From JBEKEX01 sp050013615 (GTDB lineage Bacteria > Chloroflexota > Anaerolineae > Anaerolineales > Anaerolineaceae): 24,181 nt of DNA. The notes below the pieces were generated by a model, which did not search any database, was not told the DNA's origin, and was given only the letters and a program-made list of their open reading frames with translations. Numbering within the stretch: position 1 is the first letter of the stretch; the number at the start of each line of letters is the position of its first letter. The translations under genes were made by a program, and so were the position numbers. Shown piece after piece: positions 1 to 8,587 of this stretch. The stretch covers positions 1 through 24,181 of the forward strand of contig JBEKEX010000012.1 of the NCBI GenBank assembly GCA_050013615.1, in the 5' to 3' direction.

Positions 1-2377
1 ACGCATCCTTGCCGTGGCGAGGCATCTCTGAGAAATGAATACCGGGGATGGCATGGATGATCTCACGCGGTGCATCGTAAACACCCAGTTGGCGACCCAA
101 GGTACAAGGATCATGGTAAGTGAGTACAGAGCCTGCCGGCATACCGTTCATCTCCACACGCCCGGTCTTGATCTCTTCAGCCACAAGCTCGGTCAAGTGC
201 ATCGTTTCGAACGGCAGCGGCTCGCCCAACACTTCAGGCGTCTCGCGCTTGAAGGTCATATAGCAGCCCGGGCAAACAAATACGATCCGCTCGACACCCA
301 GCGCTTTGTAGGTGGCAATATTGTGGCGCATGAATTCAGCGGCTTTGTCGCGCTCACCCGCTGACATGAGCGGATGGGCGCAGCACCATTCTTCCGAAGC
401 GATGGTGTAGTCCAGGCCCAGCTTGTCCAGCAGTTCCACGGCCTCGGTCGCTGAAGATTTGCGGACGTATGAAGGCGTGCAGCCAACGAACAGAGCAGTC
501 GTCGCGCGCCGGTCGATATGCGATTTGTCCTTCAGCCACTGGAAGCGTTCGACATCCGGTTTGGCATAGGGATTGCGCAGCGTGACCGTATCCTCAGCGG
601 CTTTCTTCAGCCCCTTGGGGGTCAAGCCGCGGGCGGCCATATCCTCGCGCATCGCTTGATAGATTTGACGGATGTCAATCTGTTTCATGCAGTGTTCGCT
701 GCAGGAGCCGCACATGGTGCAACTGAAAATACGTTCCGCCACACTTTCGTCGTATTGCTGCTCCCCTTCCAAAATAGCACGAGCCATGGCAATACGGCCG
801 CGGGCTACTTGTGACTCGAACGTGCCTGATAAATAGGAAGGGCACTGTTGATAAGTACCGAGCCAGCTCAGGTCGAAGCAGAACCCGCAGCGCAGGCACT
901 GATAAGTCAGATCGCCCGCTCTGTCGAGCGCCAGGTCTCCAGACTCAATACGATCCAAAATCTTGCCGACCTCGGGGGAGCCGCCCAGCATCAACACGCC
1001 CGGATTCATGATGTGGTTGGGATCCAGAGTATCCTTGAGGGTCTGCATCAATTTGAGTGATGTCCCCAACTTGGGCATAATGTACGGCGCGATACCGGCC
1101 ACGATCCCGCCTGGCGACATCCACTTGCTGAAAAGCATTTCAGCAATATCCCGTCGCACCTTCAAACCAAACCTGCGGGCTTCCGGCTTATCTTCGCGAT
1201 GGAGCGTATCCACCCACAAAAAAGCGCCGTTGCGTGAGAAATACACATCAAAACCTTTGACGTGCATCCCGTTGCCATCCCACTCCGCCTGGTTATCCTT
1301 GATGTACTGGTTCAACGCCGGAACGATCTCTTTGAGCGATTGGGTAGGCACAAAGCCTGCTACTTCCGGACAGTAATAAGGACGGCTGCCGTAATAGGTA
1401 TTGGGGGAATCATTGCGCAGCCAGGAATACATATGTCCAGTCCAATAGCTCTTAGTCGCAGTGGCATCTTGTTCACGCCCGTTGAAGGTGCTGCATACCA
1501 CTTCGCAAATCTTCTTACGCTCTTCCGTGCGCGTCTTGCTATCGCGGATGATCATGTGCAGGAAATAATTACCGGCAATGCCCGACGGTTTGGGGCCGCC
1601 GAACAAACCAATGATGAACGTCGCCGCAGCTTGGCTTTGAATGCCCGAGACCGCGTCGACGATATCTTCCAGCCTATCGAATGCATAGAAAACGAAATCT
1701 TCCGTTTCCGGGATGCGGCGGATACGCATGGTGGCCTTGGTGATCACGCCCAGCGTGCCGCATGACCCAATGAACAATCCTGTCAGATCGGTGCCATTGG
1801 CGCCGCGCTCGACGGCAATGTTGCCATTGGCGTCATTCGCTGCCGAGCCGGTGTGCACGATCTCGCCATTGGGTAGCACAGCTTCTACCGAAATCACATG
1901 ATCGCCGGTCACTCCATATTCGGTAATACCATGCGGTACAGCATTATATGCAATCGTGCCACCTACTGTAGCGGAGAACATACCACCACCGCCGGGCGCT
2001 GCCAGCTCCCAGCCCAGTTTTTTCAATTCCGCATCCAGCGCATGCCAGATGACACCCGTCTCGGCTGTTACCGTCTGGGTTGCCAGATCGATCTCGAACT
2101 TATCGAGCAAATCCAGTGCCAGCACGATGCTCCCGGTCATTACACCGGAATCCACGAAAGTGGTCGCTCGTCCCCACAAGAACACGGGGCGCTTGACCTC
2201 ATTTGCCAGTTTGACCAATTCAGCCACTTCTTCAGTAGTTTTCGGGCGAACGACGTAGCCCGGGATGCCGCCGGGGGTCGGTCCACAATCACGCCGGTAA
2301 CATAACCGATCCACCATGGCGTCCGTTACATATTCTTTGCCGCAAATTGCTTTCAACCGCTCCACTATTTCGTCCAT
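1..2377 (-). CDS. FAD-linked oxidase / Fe-S (GlcD-GlcF-type) fusion dehydrogenase, 3' end outside window
   Basis: Probable 2-hydroxyacid dehydrogenase that passes electrons from FAD through Fe-S clusters to an unknown acceptor. The reading frame is open from the ATG at 2377 (AGAGGAG just upstream) to the window edge, at least 792 residues. Residues about 38-220 are an FAD_binding_4 (PCMH) domain with a Gly-rich APGGGG stretch near 128 and the GTLGVIT motif near 207. A FAD-oxidase C-terminal region follows to about 480. Then come two 4Fe-4S motifs: C494-x2-C497-x2-C500-x11-C512-P and C553-x2-C556-x2-C559-x3-C563. CCG-domain motifs (EEWCCAHP, CPGC, DPCTLGR) follow; the last CCG cysteines lie beyond the edge. 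GlcD and GlcF are separate proteins in E. coli; here they are fused. It is the last visible gene of the leftward operon, 35 bp after the ATPase gene. Substrate not determinable; D-lactate, glycolate or a ureidoglycolate-like acid are guesses. Confidence 0.88.
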   Translation of the reverse strand, partial: MDEIVERLKAICGKEYVTDAMVDRLCYRRDCGPTPGGIPGYVVRPKTTEEVAELVKLANEVKRPVFLWGRATTFVDSGVMTGSIVLALDLLDKFEIDLATQTVTAETGVIWHALDAELKKLGWELAAPGGGGMFSATVGGTIAYNAVPHGITEYGVTGDHVISVEAVLPNGEIVHTGSAANDANGNIAVERGANGTDLTGLFIGSCGTLGVITKATMRIRRIPETEDFVFYAFDRLEDIVDAVSGIQSQAAATFIIGLFGGPKPSGIAGNYFLHMIIRDSKTRTEERKKICEVVCSTFNGREQDATATKSYWTGHMYSWLRNDSPNTYYGSRPYYCPEVAGFVPTQSLKEIVPALNQYIKDNQAEWDGNGMHVKGFDVYFSRNGAFLWVDTLHREDKPEARRFGLKVRRDIAEMLFSKWMSPGGIVAGIAPYIMPKLGTSLKLMQTLKDTLDPNHIMNPGVLMLGGSPEVGKILDRIESGDLALDRAGDLTYQCLRCGFCFDLSWLGTYQQCPSYLSGTFESQVARGRIAMARAILEGEQQYDESVAERIFSCTMCGSCSEHCMKQIDIRQIYQAMREDMAARGLTPKGLKKAAEDTVTLRNPYAKPDVERFQWLKDKSHIDRRATTALFVGCTPSYVRKSSATEAVELLDKLGLDYTIASEEWCCAHPLMSAGERDKAAEFMRHNIATYKALGVERIVFVCPGCYMTFKRETPEVLGEPLPFETMHLTELVAEEIKTGRVEMNGMPAGSVLTYHDPCTLGRQLGVYDAPREIIHAIPGIHFSEMPRHGKDA

Positions 2378-2412
2378 GCTTGGCTCCTCTAAGGTTTTAT
2401 GAGTATCGTTCG

Positions 2413-4203
2413 TTATGCAGCTTGATTTTCCAGCCCGGTGTGGATGCTATCCAAACGAGCTAGAATAGGTTCCACCATTTGTTTGACGGAAAGGGGCGTG
2501 CAGGGCAGGCCAAGTTCCGCAGGCAACGCTTGGCCCAACTCGGTGATCTGCGGTGGGATGATATACGCCTCCCGCACTACATCCGGCTTACTGAACACAT
2601 CTTCCGTATTGCCATCCATCAACACTTTCCCACCCGTCATGACGATCACCCGCTTCGCATACTCAGCGACCAAAGCCATGTGGTGGGTAACAAAGACTAC
2701 CGTCCTACCCTGACGATGCAAAGAATCGGCAATCTGCATGATCTGATGGCACCCCCGGTAATCCTGCCCGGTGGTGGGCTCGTCCAGGACAATCACCTCC
2801 GGGTCCAATGCCAATGCTGAGGCAATCACCACCTTGGCACGGTCGCCTTTTGGCAAAGCCGGAGGGAAGTCTTCCTCTTTACCTTCCAGGCCGACTTCCT
2901 TCAAGGCCCAGATAACCCGTTCTTTTATGGTCTCTGCATCCAGGCCCAAATTCTTCGGCCCATAGGACACTTCCTCTCGAACCGTTTCGGCAAATAACTG
3001 CTGATCAGGGTTTTGCAGCACGAAACCAACATGGCGCGCCAAGTCGGCAACCGAGACCTCTTTGGTATCCAGGCCTGCAATGATGACTTTCCCGGATGTG
3101 GGTTTGAGCAATCCCAATAGATTCTTCAAGACCGTGGTTTTGCCTGAACCATTCTGGCCAATGAGCGCCACGAACTCACCGCGATGGATTACAAAGTTGA
3201 CGTCTTGCACGGCATGTACGTTCATGGGCTGATAGACAAAATCCAGGTGGTCCACCGTGATCACGGGCTCGGTCGGCTCGGCGGGCAGCTCATTATTTTG
3301 TGATTTTTCCAACGTTAGCTTTGACGCAGGTTTCTTTCCCAACAATTCCACCAGATCCTGGCAACCTTCCTCGACTGACAAGGGAAACACCGGCAGCTTG
3401 ATGCCGGCCTTCACCATTTGGGCACCCATCTGGGAGACTTGCGGCGAGCGGATCATGTATTTATCGAACAAATCAAGGTTGGCAAATATCTGGCGCGGCG
3501 TCCCTTCATCCACCAGTTTGCCAGCATCGATGACCACTACATGGCTTGCCACCCGTGCCACTTCCTCGCTGTGGTCAGTTGCCATGACGATGGTCATACC
3601 ATATTTTTCATTCAACTCCTTGACCACAGAAAGCACTTCCTTCACCCCCACCGGGTCAAGCTGCGATGTGGCTTCGTCCAGCACCAAAATGGAAGGGCGC
3701 ATGGCAATGCCGGCCGCGATGGCCAAGCGCTGTTTTTGCCCGCCGGATAGTGCGGTCGGCAGGCGGTCTTCGAAACCGGTCAAGCGCACCACATCGAGTG
3801 ACCACTTGATACGTTCCAAGATCTCATCGACCGGAACACATAGGTTTTCGGGGCCAAAAGCGATCTCACTTCTGACGCAAGAGGTGAAAAACTGAGTCTC
3901 TGGGTCTTCGAGCACAATAGCCACTTTGGTCGCCAGTTGAGAGATGGGCGTTTCCACCGTATTCAATCCCTGGACAAGCACCTTGCCCTTCAATCGCCCG
4001 CCCATGGAATTGGGAAGAATGCCGTTCAGGATCTGGCAAAAAGTGCTCTTGCCCGCTCCATTTTCACCCATGACGGCCAGGAATTCACCCTGCTCCACCC
4101 GCAGGTTCAGGTCTTTAAGCGCATACTTTTTGCTGCGGGCATAACTATAAGATACGTTGATTAGTTCGATTGCCGGAGTCGTCATTGTCGTTTGCCTGTC
4201 CAT
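2413..4203 (-). CDS. Energy-coupling factor (ECF) transporter, fused double ATP-binding protein
   Basis: Cytoplasmic ATPase of an ECF-type vitamin/nucleobase importer, both ATPase halves in one 596-residue chain (EcfA and EcfA' are usually separate). Half 1: Walker A GENGAGKST (46-54), signature LSGGQ (152-156), Walker B ending D176-E177, switch His211. Half 2: Walker A GQNGSGKTT (349-357), Q-loop VLQNPDQQ (about 395-402), Walker B ending D474-E475, switch His507/His508. The second signature is LPKGD (450-454) instead of LSGGQ. A linker of about 80 residues (235-312) separates the halves. It lies directly after ecfT with a 1-bp gap, so the two are surely co-expressed. The start at 4203 has no clear Shine-Dalgarno; an in-frame ATG at 4185 (M7) is an alternative. 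No substrate-binding S component is visible in the window. Confidence 0.93.
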   Translation of the reverse strand: MDRQTTMTTPAIELINVSYSYARSKKYALKDLNLRVEQGEFLAVMGENGAGKSTFCQILNGILPNSMGGRLKGKVLVQGLNTVETPISQLATKVAIVLEDPETQFFTSCVRSEIAFGPENLCVPVDEILERIKWSLDVVRLTGFEDRLPTALSGGQKQRLAIAAGIAMRPSILVLDEATSQLDPVGVKEVLSVVKELNEKYGMTIVMATDHSEEVARVASHVVVIDAGKLVDEGTPRQIFANLDLFDKYMIRSPQVSQMGAQMVKAGIKLPVFPLSVEEGCQDLVELLGKKPASKLTLEKSQNNELPAEPTEPVITVDHLDFVYQPMNVHAVQDVNFVIHRGEFVALIGQNGSGKTTVLKNLLGLLKPTSGKVIIAGLDTKEVSVADLARHVGFVLQNPDQQLFAETVREEVSYGPKNLGLDAETIKERVIWALKEVGLEGKEEDFPPALPKGDRAKVVIASALALDPEVIVLDEPTTGQDYRGCHQIMQIADSLHRQGRTVVFVTHHMALVAEYAKRVIVMTGGKVLMDGNTEDVFSKPDVVREAYIIPPQITELGQALPAELGLPCTPLSVKQMVEPILARLDSIHTGLENQAA

Positions 4204-4204
4204 T

Positions 4205-5011
4205 TTAGATTAAGGCGGCGATCACCAAGATGGCGACCGAATAAATGATGCAGATGACCAGAAAAACCCAGTCCGACGGATGCATGTTGACATCTTCGAG
4301 ATAGGTTCTTTCTTTTGAAGCGCCAAAGGCCCGCGAATCCATGGCAATAGACATGAGTTGTGCGCGGCGCATCGATCCAATGATCAAGGGTGTAACCAAC
4401 GCAGGATAGGCGCGCAGTTTATCCATCAGCTTGCCCTTTTCGAACGACTGCATGGCCCGCAGACGTTGCGCATCCATGATGACGCCGGTTTCGGTCTGTA
4501 AAATGGGCACCAAATTCAATGCCGTCGTGGTGGCATAGGCCCATTGATAGGGCATCCCAATCCTTGCCAGCCCCAGTGCCAGGTTCTGCACAGGCGTTGT
4601 GAAGCTTACGAGGGGTAACAATATGATCATTGCCAACAATCTCAGCGCGAGCAGCACCGCGAACAACATCCCTTCCACCGAAACATACCCAATGCCACCG
4701 ATGAGCGGGACGAAAGTGGGGATGAGTGGTTTGATGACGTAGGTCGTACCCGGATAGAATATTGCTTGCACAACGAATAGGAAGATCATGATGGGGAAGA
4801 GAGCCTTGCCAAAACTCGCCAACAGAGAGAACGGTAAGCGCGCCACAACCCAAAGTGCACACATGGTAAGCAGAACAAAAGCGCACAACGCCAGATTCTG
4901 GACCCCAAAGATCACCACACTGGCCAACACCATGAAGATGATCTTAATCCGTGGATCCAGTTTGTGGATTATTGTGTTACCTGGATAATAGGTCACCAAC
5001 GAGTTGCTCAA
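4205..5011 (-). CDS. ecfT: ECF transporter transmembrane subunit EcfT
   Basis: Membrane scaffold of an ECF importer, linking the ATPase pair to a substrate-specific S protein. The product has 268 residues. Hydrophobic segments lie at about 24-57, 70-86, 108-136 and 250-268. The cytoplasmic coupling region carries the family's two basic motifs in divergent form: AQRLRA (181-186) and AMDSRAFG (223-230). The start is TTG at 5011, chosen because AGGAGG lies 7 bases upstream and no better ATG exists. That Shine-Dalgarno overlaps the stop codon of the upstream amidohydrolase gene (11-bp gap), and the ATPase gene follows 1 bp after the stop, so the order amidohydrolase-EcfT-EcfAA' is a tight operon. 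The enzyme next door suggests the transported solute is an amidohydrolase substrate; this is inference. Confidence 0.92.
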   Translation of the reverse strand: MSNSLVTYYPGNTIIHKLDPRIKIIFMVLASVVIFGVQNLALCAFVLLTMCALWVVARLPFSLLASFGKALFPIMIFLFVVQAIFYPGTTYVIKPLIPTFVPLIGGIGYVSVEGMLFAVLLALRLLAMIILLPLVSFTTPVQNLALGLARIGMPYQWAYATTTALNLVPILQTETGVIMDAQRLRAMQSFEKGKLMDKLRAYPALVTPLIIGSMRRAQLMSIAMDSRAFGASKERTYLEDVNMHPSDWVFLVICIIYSVAILVIAALI

Positions 5012-5022
5012 TGCCCTGCCTC

Positions 5023-6363
5023 CTAGAATTTGAAATTGGTGCGCCCGGCGTACAGCGGCGCTTCGACGGCATCTGCCTCTTTCAAAATAGCCGGCTCATC
5101 CAGCGTGGTGACCTTTCGGTCGCGCATCACCACGTCACCATTGATGACGGTGTCGCGTACGTCATCGGCACGCACGCAGAAGACCAGCATATTCAACAGG
5201 TCATCCCCATGGAAGGGACGTAAGTGAGCATTCTTAAGTTCTATGACAGCCAAATCCGCCAGTTTGCCCGGCTCAATGGTCCCTGCATCGATCCGGCAAG
5301 TGCGGGCTGCATCGACCGTCGCCATACGGAACGCATCGGCTGGGGTCAGCGCATTGGCATCCTGGCATGAAACGCGGGCCAGCATCACTGCCGCCCGCAT
5401 CTCTTCCCACATATCCAGCAAATCATTCGAAGCACAACCATCTGTGCCCAGGCTGATGGGAATTCCAGCCTTCTGCATGGCCACCGTCTGCATGATCCCA
5501 TCGGCCAGTTTCATGTTGCTCTTCGGGCAATGCACAACCGTGGCGCCCGAACCGGCAAGCAGATCGATTTCCTTGTCGTTCAAGTGACAACAGTGCACCG
5601 CACTCAATCGCGGTTCCAGCAGCCCCAGTTGTTCCAGTTTTTCCACTGGGCGCAGGCCATAGTCTTTGAGCGAATCTTCGACCTCGCCGGCAATCTCGGA
5701 AATATGGATCTGCATCCCCAGGTCGTATGCCCGCGCCTGCTCCCCCGCCCACTGCAGGAATGGATCATCGCACAGGAAAAGGGTCGAAGGCGCCAGGAAG
5801 ACTGTGGTCAAACCATCGGGGTGATGGTGTCGTTCCACAAACCTCAACGTTTTACGGCGCATTTCTTCTTCAGCTGAGCGAAGTTCCGCCGGCACCCATT
5901 TATTCGCAAGCGTGTAGGCCATAATGCCCCGGAAACCGGCATCTTCCCAGGCTGTTACTGTTTCATCGGTCACGTTATCCATGTCGAGACAGCACGTTGT
6001 CCCGCCGTGGATCATCTCCAGCGCCGCGGCAGCAGACCACAAATACCCGGGGCGTAAATTGCCTGCCTTGTGCGCCGTGCTGATGGCACCCACCGTCGGG
6101 AAAAGCACCATATTGCACCACGGCACCAGCGCCAGCCCAGGTGAAATGCCCTTGAGGAAATTTTGATAGAGATGCGTATGCGCGTTGATCAGTCCGGGGA
6201 TGACCACACAACCCTGACCATCCAGGACTGTCGCTTGGGGCGGCACACTCAAATTCGGCCCCACCGCAGCGATTCGCTGACCTTCCACCAACACATCACA
6301 ATCGTGTTCGATGCGCGTCGGGTCACGTACTACGTAAGAAGCTTTCTGTATGATGAGTGACAT
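5023..6363 (-). CDS. Amidohydrolase, TRZ/ATZ (SAH/MTA, guanine or chlorohydrolase-like) deaminase family
   Basis: Zinc-type hydrolase that probably deaminates an N-heterocycle or nucleoside. With the start at 6363 it has 446 residues. All expected metal and catalytic positions are present: H62-x-H64 in the NAHTHLY motif, H220-x2-E223, H257 in the VHCCHL motif, and D308 in SLGTDG. The SNMKLADG loop (282-289) is typical of the adenosine/MTA/SAH and 8-oxoguanine deaminase branch. A longer in-frame start at 6405 adds 14 residues with no family resemblance; neither start has a good Shine-Dalgarno, and 6363 was chosen because it opens on the first beta strand. It is first in the leftward operon with the ECF genes, and divergent from the XRE-cupin regulator. 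Exact substrate unknown. Confidence 0.9.
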   Translation of the reverse strand: MSLIIQKASYVVRDPTRIEHDCDVLVEGQRIAAVGPNLSVPPQATVLDGQGCVVIPGLINAHTHLYQNFLKGISPGLALVPWCNMVLFPTVGAISTAHKAGNLRPGYLWSAAAALEMIHGGTTCCLDMDNVTDETVTAWEDAGFRGIMAYTLANKWVPAELRSAEEEMRRKTLRFVERHHHPDGLTTVFLAPSTLFLCDDPFLQWAGEQARAYDLGMQIHISEIAGEVEDSLKDYGLRPVEKLEQLGLLEPRLSAVHCCHLNDKEIDLLAGSGATVVHCPKSNMKLADGIMQTVAMQKAGIPISLGTDGCASNDLLDMWEEMRAAVMLARVSCQDANALTPADAFRMATVDAARTCRIDAGTIEPGKLADLAVIELKNAHLRPFHGDDLLNMLVFCVRADDVRDTVINGDVVMRDRKVTTLDEPAILKEADAVEAPLYAGRTNFKF

Positions 6364-6479
6364 GGGGATGGGAAAACCCTTTTTATAGTCTGAGCATTTG
6401 CTCATAACATTATTTCAGGCGTTTTTATAGTAGCAAAAACCGGAACGAAAGAACATCGCCGATCGTCATGGAACCGCTA

Positions 6480-6507
6480 TGACAATTGTCACCATGCATT
6501 ATGACAA
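6480..6507. promoter_or_regulatory. Operator-like palindrome with extra half-site in the divergent intergenic region
   Basis: TGACAATTGTCA (6480-6491) is a perfect 12-bp palindrome, and a third TGACAA half-site lies at 6502-6507 in direct orientation. On the minus strand an extended -10 candidate (TGTCATAAT, plus-strand 6498-6506) overlaps this half-site, putting the predicted start of the leftward operon near the palindrome. No convincing -35 was found for it. A binding site for the adjacent XRE-cupin protein is the simplest reading, by inference. The gene-free interval is 6364-6673; apart from this and the rightward promoter nothing else was recognised. Confidence 0.45.
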
Positions 6508-6563
6508 ACAATACTAAATTTCGATTTTTTATTAAACGACGCTTAACAGACATCAATCTATAC

Positions 6564-6591
6564 TTGACATTCTCCGGAAGCCTTCTATACT
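6564..6591 (+). promoter_or_regulatory. Sigma-70-type promoter for the rightward catabolic operon
   Basis: TTGACA (6564-6569, perfect -35), 16-base spacer, TATACT (6586-6591, 5 of 6 bases of -10). The predicted start is near 6598, giving a leader of about 75 nt before the regulator gene at 6674. It is the only strong promoter seen upstream of genes 6674-15151. Confidence 0.7.
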
Positions 6592-6673
6592 AGGTAATAG
6601 GCCGCTTTTCTCACCTCGCGGACTTGTTTTTTGCCCGCAATCAGCCTGGGCCTTGCTCCAAAAAAAGGATGCC

Positions 6674-7210
6674 ATGATCGGCCAACGTATTCGCGACCGA
6701 AGAAACGAATTGAACATGAGCCTGCGTGACCTGGGCGAAAAGACTGGCTTGACTGCCAGTTTTCTCAGCCAGGTGGAAAACGATCTCACCTCACCTTCGA
6801 TCAGCTCACTCCAGCGCATTGCCAATGCGATGCACATCCCCATGTTCGCCTTTCTGGATGGCGATTCCCAAACTGAACAGGTGGTGCGCGAAGACGCTCG
6901 CAAAAAACTCAGTTTCCCGGAGCCCCACCTGACCTACGAGCTGCTGACCAACGACCTGCACCGCCAAATGGCTGCTTATATGATCTGCTTGAAAGCTGGC
7001 GAAAGCCACAAGGCGCAGGCCCTGATACACCCTACTGAAGAAGTGATGTACGTCCTCCAGGGCGAGTTGACCCTCGTCATCGGGGATCGAACTTACTCCC
7101 TGTTTCCGGGAGATAGCATCTATTACGAAGGCGCACAATTGCGCAATTTCTCTGCTGGAGAGAAAGAAGACTTGCGAGTGCTATGCGTCATCACGCCACC
7201 AGTTCTGTAA
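6674..7210 (+). CDS. XRE-family transcriptional regulator with C-terminal cupin domain
   Basis: One-component regulator of 178 residues, probably sensing the pathway substrate and controlling both divergent operons. Residues about 5-60 are a classic XRE helix-turn-helix (SLRDLGEKTGLTASFLSQVE). Residues about 95-175 are a small cupin (AGESHKAQA, HPTEEVMYVLQGELT, LFPGDSIYY). The cupin's second His position, usually in a PHRFRN-like stretch, reads AQLRNF, so metal binding is probably lost, as in many PuuR/SutR-type regulators. The ATG at 6674 was preferred over TTG at 6653 because AAGGA precedes it at good spacing and the protein then opens on the HTH. Its 3' end overlaps the next gene by 28 bp, so it is translationally coupled with the operon. 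Confidence 0.9.
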   Translation: MIGQRIRDRRNELNMSLRDLGEKTGLTASFLSQVENDLTSPSISSLQRIANAMHIPMFAFLDGDSQTEQVVREDARKKLSFPEPHLTYELLTNDLHRQMAAYMICLKAGESHKAQALIHPTEEVMYVLQGELTLVIGDRTYSLFPGDSIYYEGAQLRNFSAGEKEDLRVLCVITPPVL

Positions 7211-8574
7211 CACAGCAATTCGACCTGGTCATCAAAAACGGTACCCTGGTCACCGCCAGCGACACCTTCCTGGCGGATATCGGTATCATCGGCGAGACCA
7301 TCGCCGCCATTGGCGGTGACCTGGAGGGCAAACGCACTTTCGATGCGCAGGGGAAGCTGGTGCTGCCGGGCGCAGTTGACCCACATGTCCATTTGGAAAT
7401 GCCGGTGGGGGCCACGCGCACCAGTGACGATTGGGAAAGCGGCACCGTGGCGGCTGTGTGTGGCGGCACCACTACTGTGATCGATTTTATCGAACCAGCC
7501 CCAGGCGAAACGTTATTTCAAGCGCTGGAAGCCCGCCGCAAGCAAGCCGAGGGTCACGCCGCGACGGACTTTGCTCTGCACATGACCCTGACCAATGACC
7601 ATCCGGAGACCCTGTTGCAGGTTTCGGAAATTATCCAGGCTGGCTGCACCTCGTTCAAAACGTATCTGACCTATGAGGGCTTTGCGTTAAGCGACAGAGC
7701 TTTTTTGCACGTCCTGGAAACCGTTGAAGCAGCCGGGGGGTCGGTAATGGTGCATGCGGAAAACGACGCCATCATCGCCCACCGCAAGCAGAAACTGTTG
7801 GCACAGGGCAAGACCGCACCCCGCTATCACGCCCTGGTGCGACCCGCCATTGCAGAAACGGAAGCAATCCAACGCGCTGTAGCACTGGCCGAGGTCACCG
7901 GGGCTTGCTTGTACGTCGTCCACGTATCGACTGCGGCCGGTGCAGCTATCATCCGCTCGGCACGCGAACGCGGATTGAATGTGTTCGGCGAAACCTGCCC
8001 ACAATACTTATTGCTCAACGATTCTGAATTGGAACGCCCTGACTTCGAAGGCGCCAAGTTCGTCTGTTCCCCGCCGTTGCGCAAAGCCGCCGACCAGCAA
8101 GCCTTGTGGCATGCCCTGGCCGAAGACGATTTACAAACGGTCGGCACCGACCATTGTGCGTTCAATTTTCACGGTCAGAAGGAATTGGGCCGCGACTCGT
8201 TCGCCGACATCCCCGGCGGGCTACCCGGCATCGAATCACGCCTGGCGCTGCTTTATACCTTCGGCGTCCTTCAAAAGCAGATCTCGCTCAATCGCTGGGT
8301 CGAAATCTGCTGCAGCAACCCGGCGCGCATCTTCAACCTCTACCCGCAAAAAGGCACGCTGGCACCTGGTGCGGATGCAGATTTGGTCGTCTTCGACCCG
8401 CAGCGTCACCTCATCCTGACGCATTCCTTATTGCATCAGGATGTCGATTACACCCCCTATGAAGGCTTTCCACTCCAGGGTTACCCCGTGTTGACCCTGA
8501 CGCGCGGTGCGGTGGCCTTTGAGAATGGGCAATTCACTGGGCAGAAAGGTAATGGTCGGTTTTTGCACAGTTAG
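7183..8574 (+). CDS. Dihydropyrimidinase / hydantoinase (D-hydantoinase family)
   Basis: Cyclic-amide hydrolase that opens dihydropyrimidine, hydantoin or related rings. The 463-residue length is normal. Binuclear metal ligands are all visible: H68-x-H70 (DPHVHLEMP), the carbamylated Lys K159 (SFKTYLTY), H191 (VMVHAEND), H247 (YVVHVST) and D323 (VGTDHCAF). The stretch GATRTSDDWESGT is typical of hydantoinases rather than allantoinases. The ATG at 7183 overlaps the regulator gene by 28 bp; no in-frame start lies nearby and no clear Shine-Dalgarno is seen, consistent with coupled translation. Its neighbours (SsnA-like protein, Mo-hydroxylase) match the company kept by enterobacterial HyuA. True substrate unknown. 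Confidence 0.92.
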   Translation: MRHHATSSVTQQFDLVIKNGTLVTASDTFLADIGIIGETIAAIGGDLEGKRTFDAQGKLVLPGAVDPHVHLEMPVGATRTSDDWESGTVAAVCGGTTTVIDFIEPAPGETLFQALEARRKQAEGHAATDFALHMTLTNDHPETLLQVSEIIQAGCTSFKTYLTYEGFALSDRAFLHVLETVEAAGGSVMVHAENDAIIAHRKQKLLAQGKTAPRYHALVRPAIAETEAIQRAVALAEVTGACLYVVHVSTAAGAAIIRSARERGLNVFGETCPQYLLLNDSELERPDFEGAKFVCSPPLRKAADQQALWHALAEDDLQTVGTDHCAFNFHGQKELGRDSFADIPGGLPGIESRLALLYTFGVLQKQISLNRWVEICCSNPARIFNLYPQKGTLAPGADADLVVFDPQRHLILTHSLLHQDVDYTPYEGFPLQGYPVLTLTRGAVAFENGQFTGQKGNGRFLHS

Positions 8575-8587
8575 GCAAGGAATATTG

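Noticed and set aside
7183..8574. Allantoinase identity for the cyclic amidohydrolase
   Set aside because: The SDDWESGT region and the surroundings fit hydantoinase/dihydropyrimidinase better, although allantoin-like substrates are not excluded.
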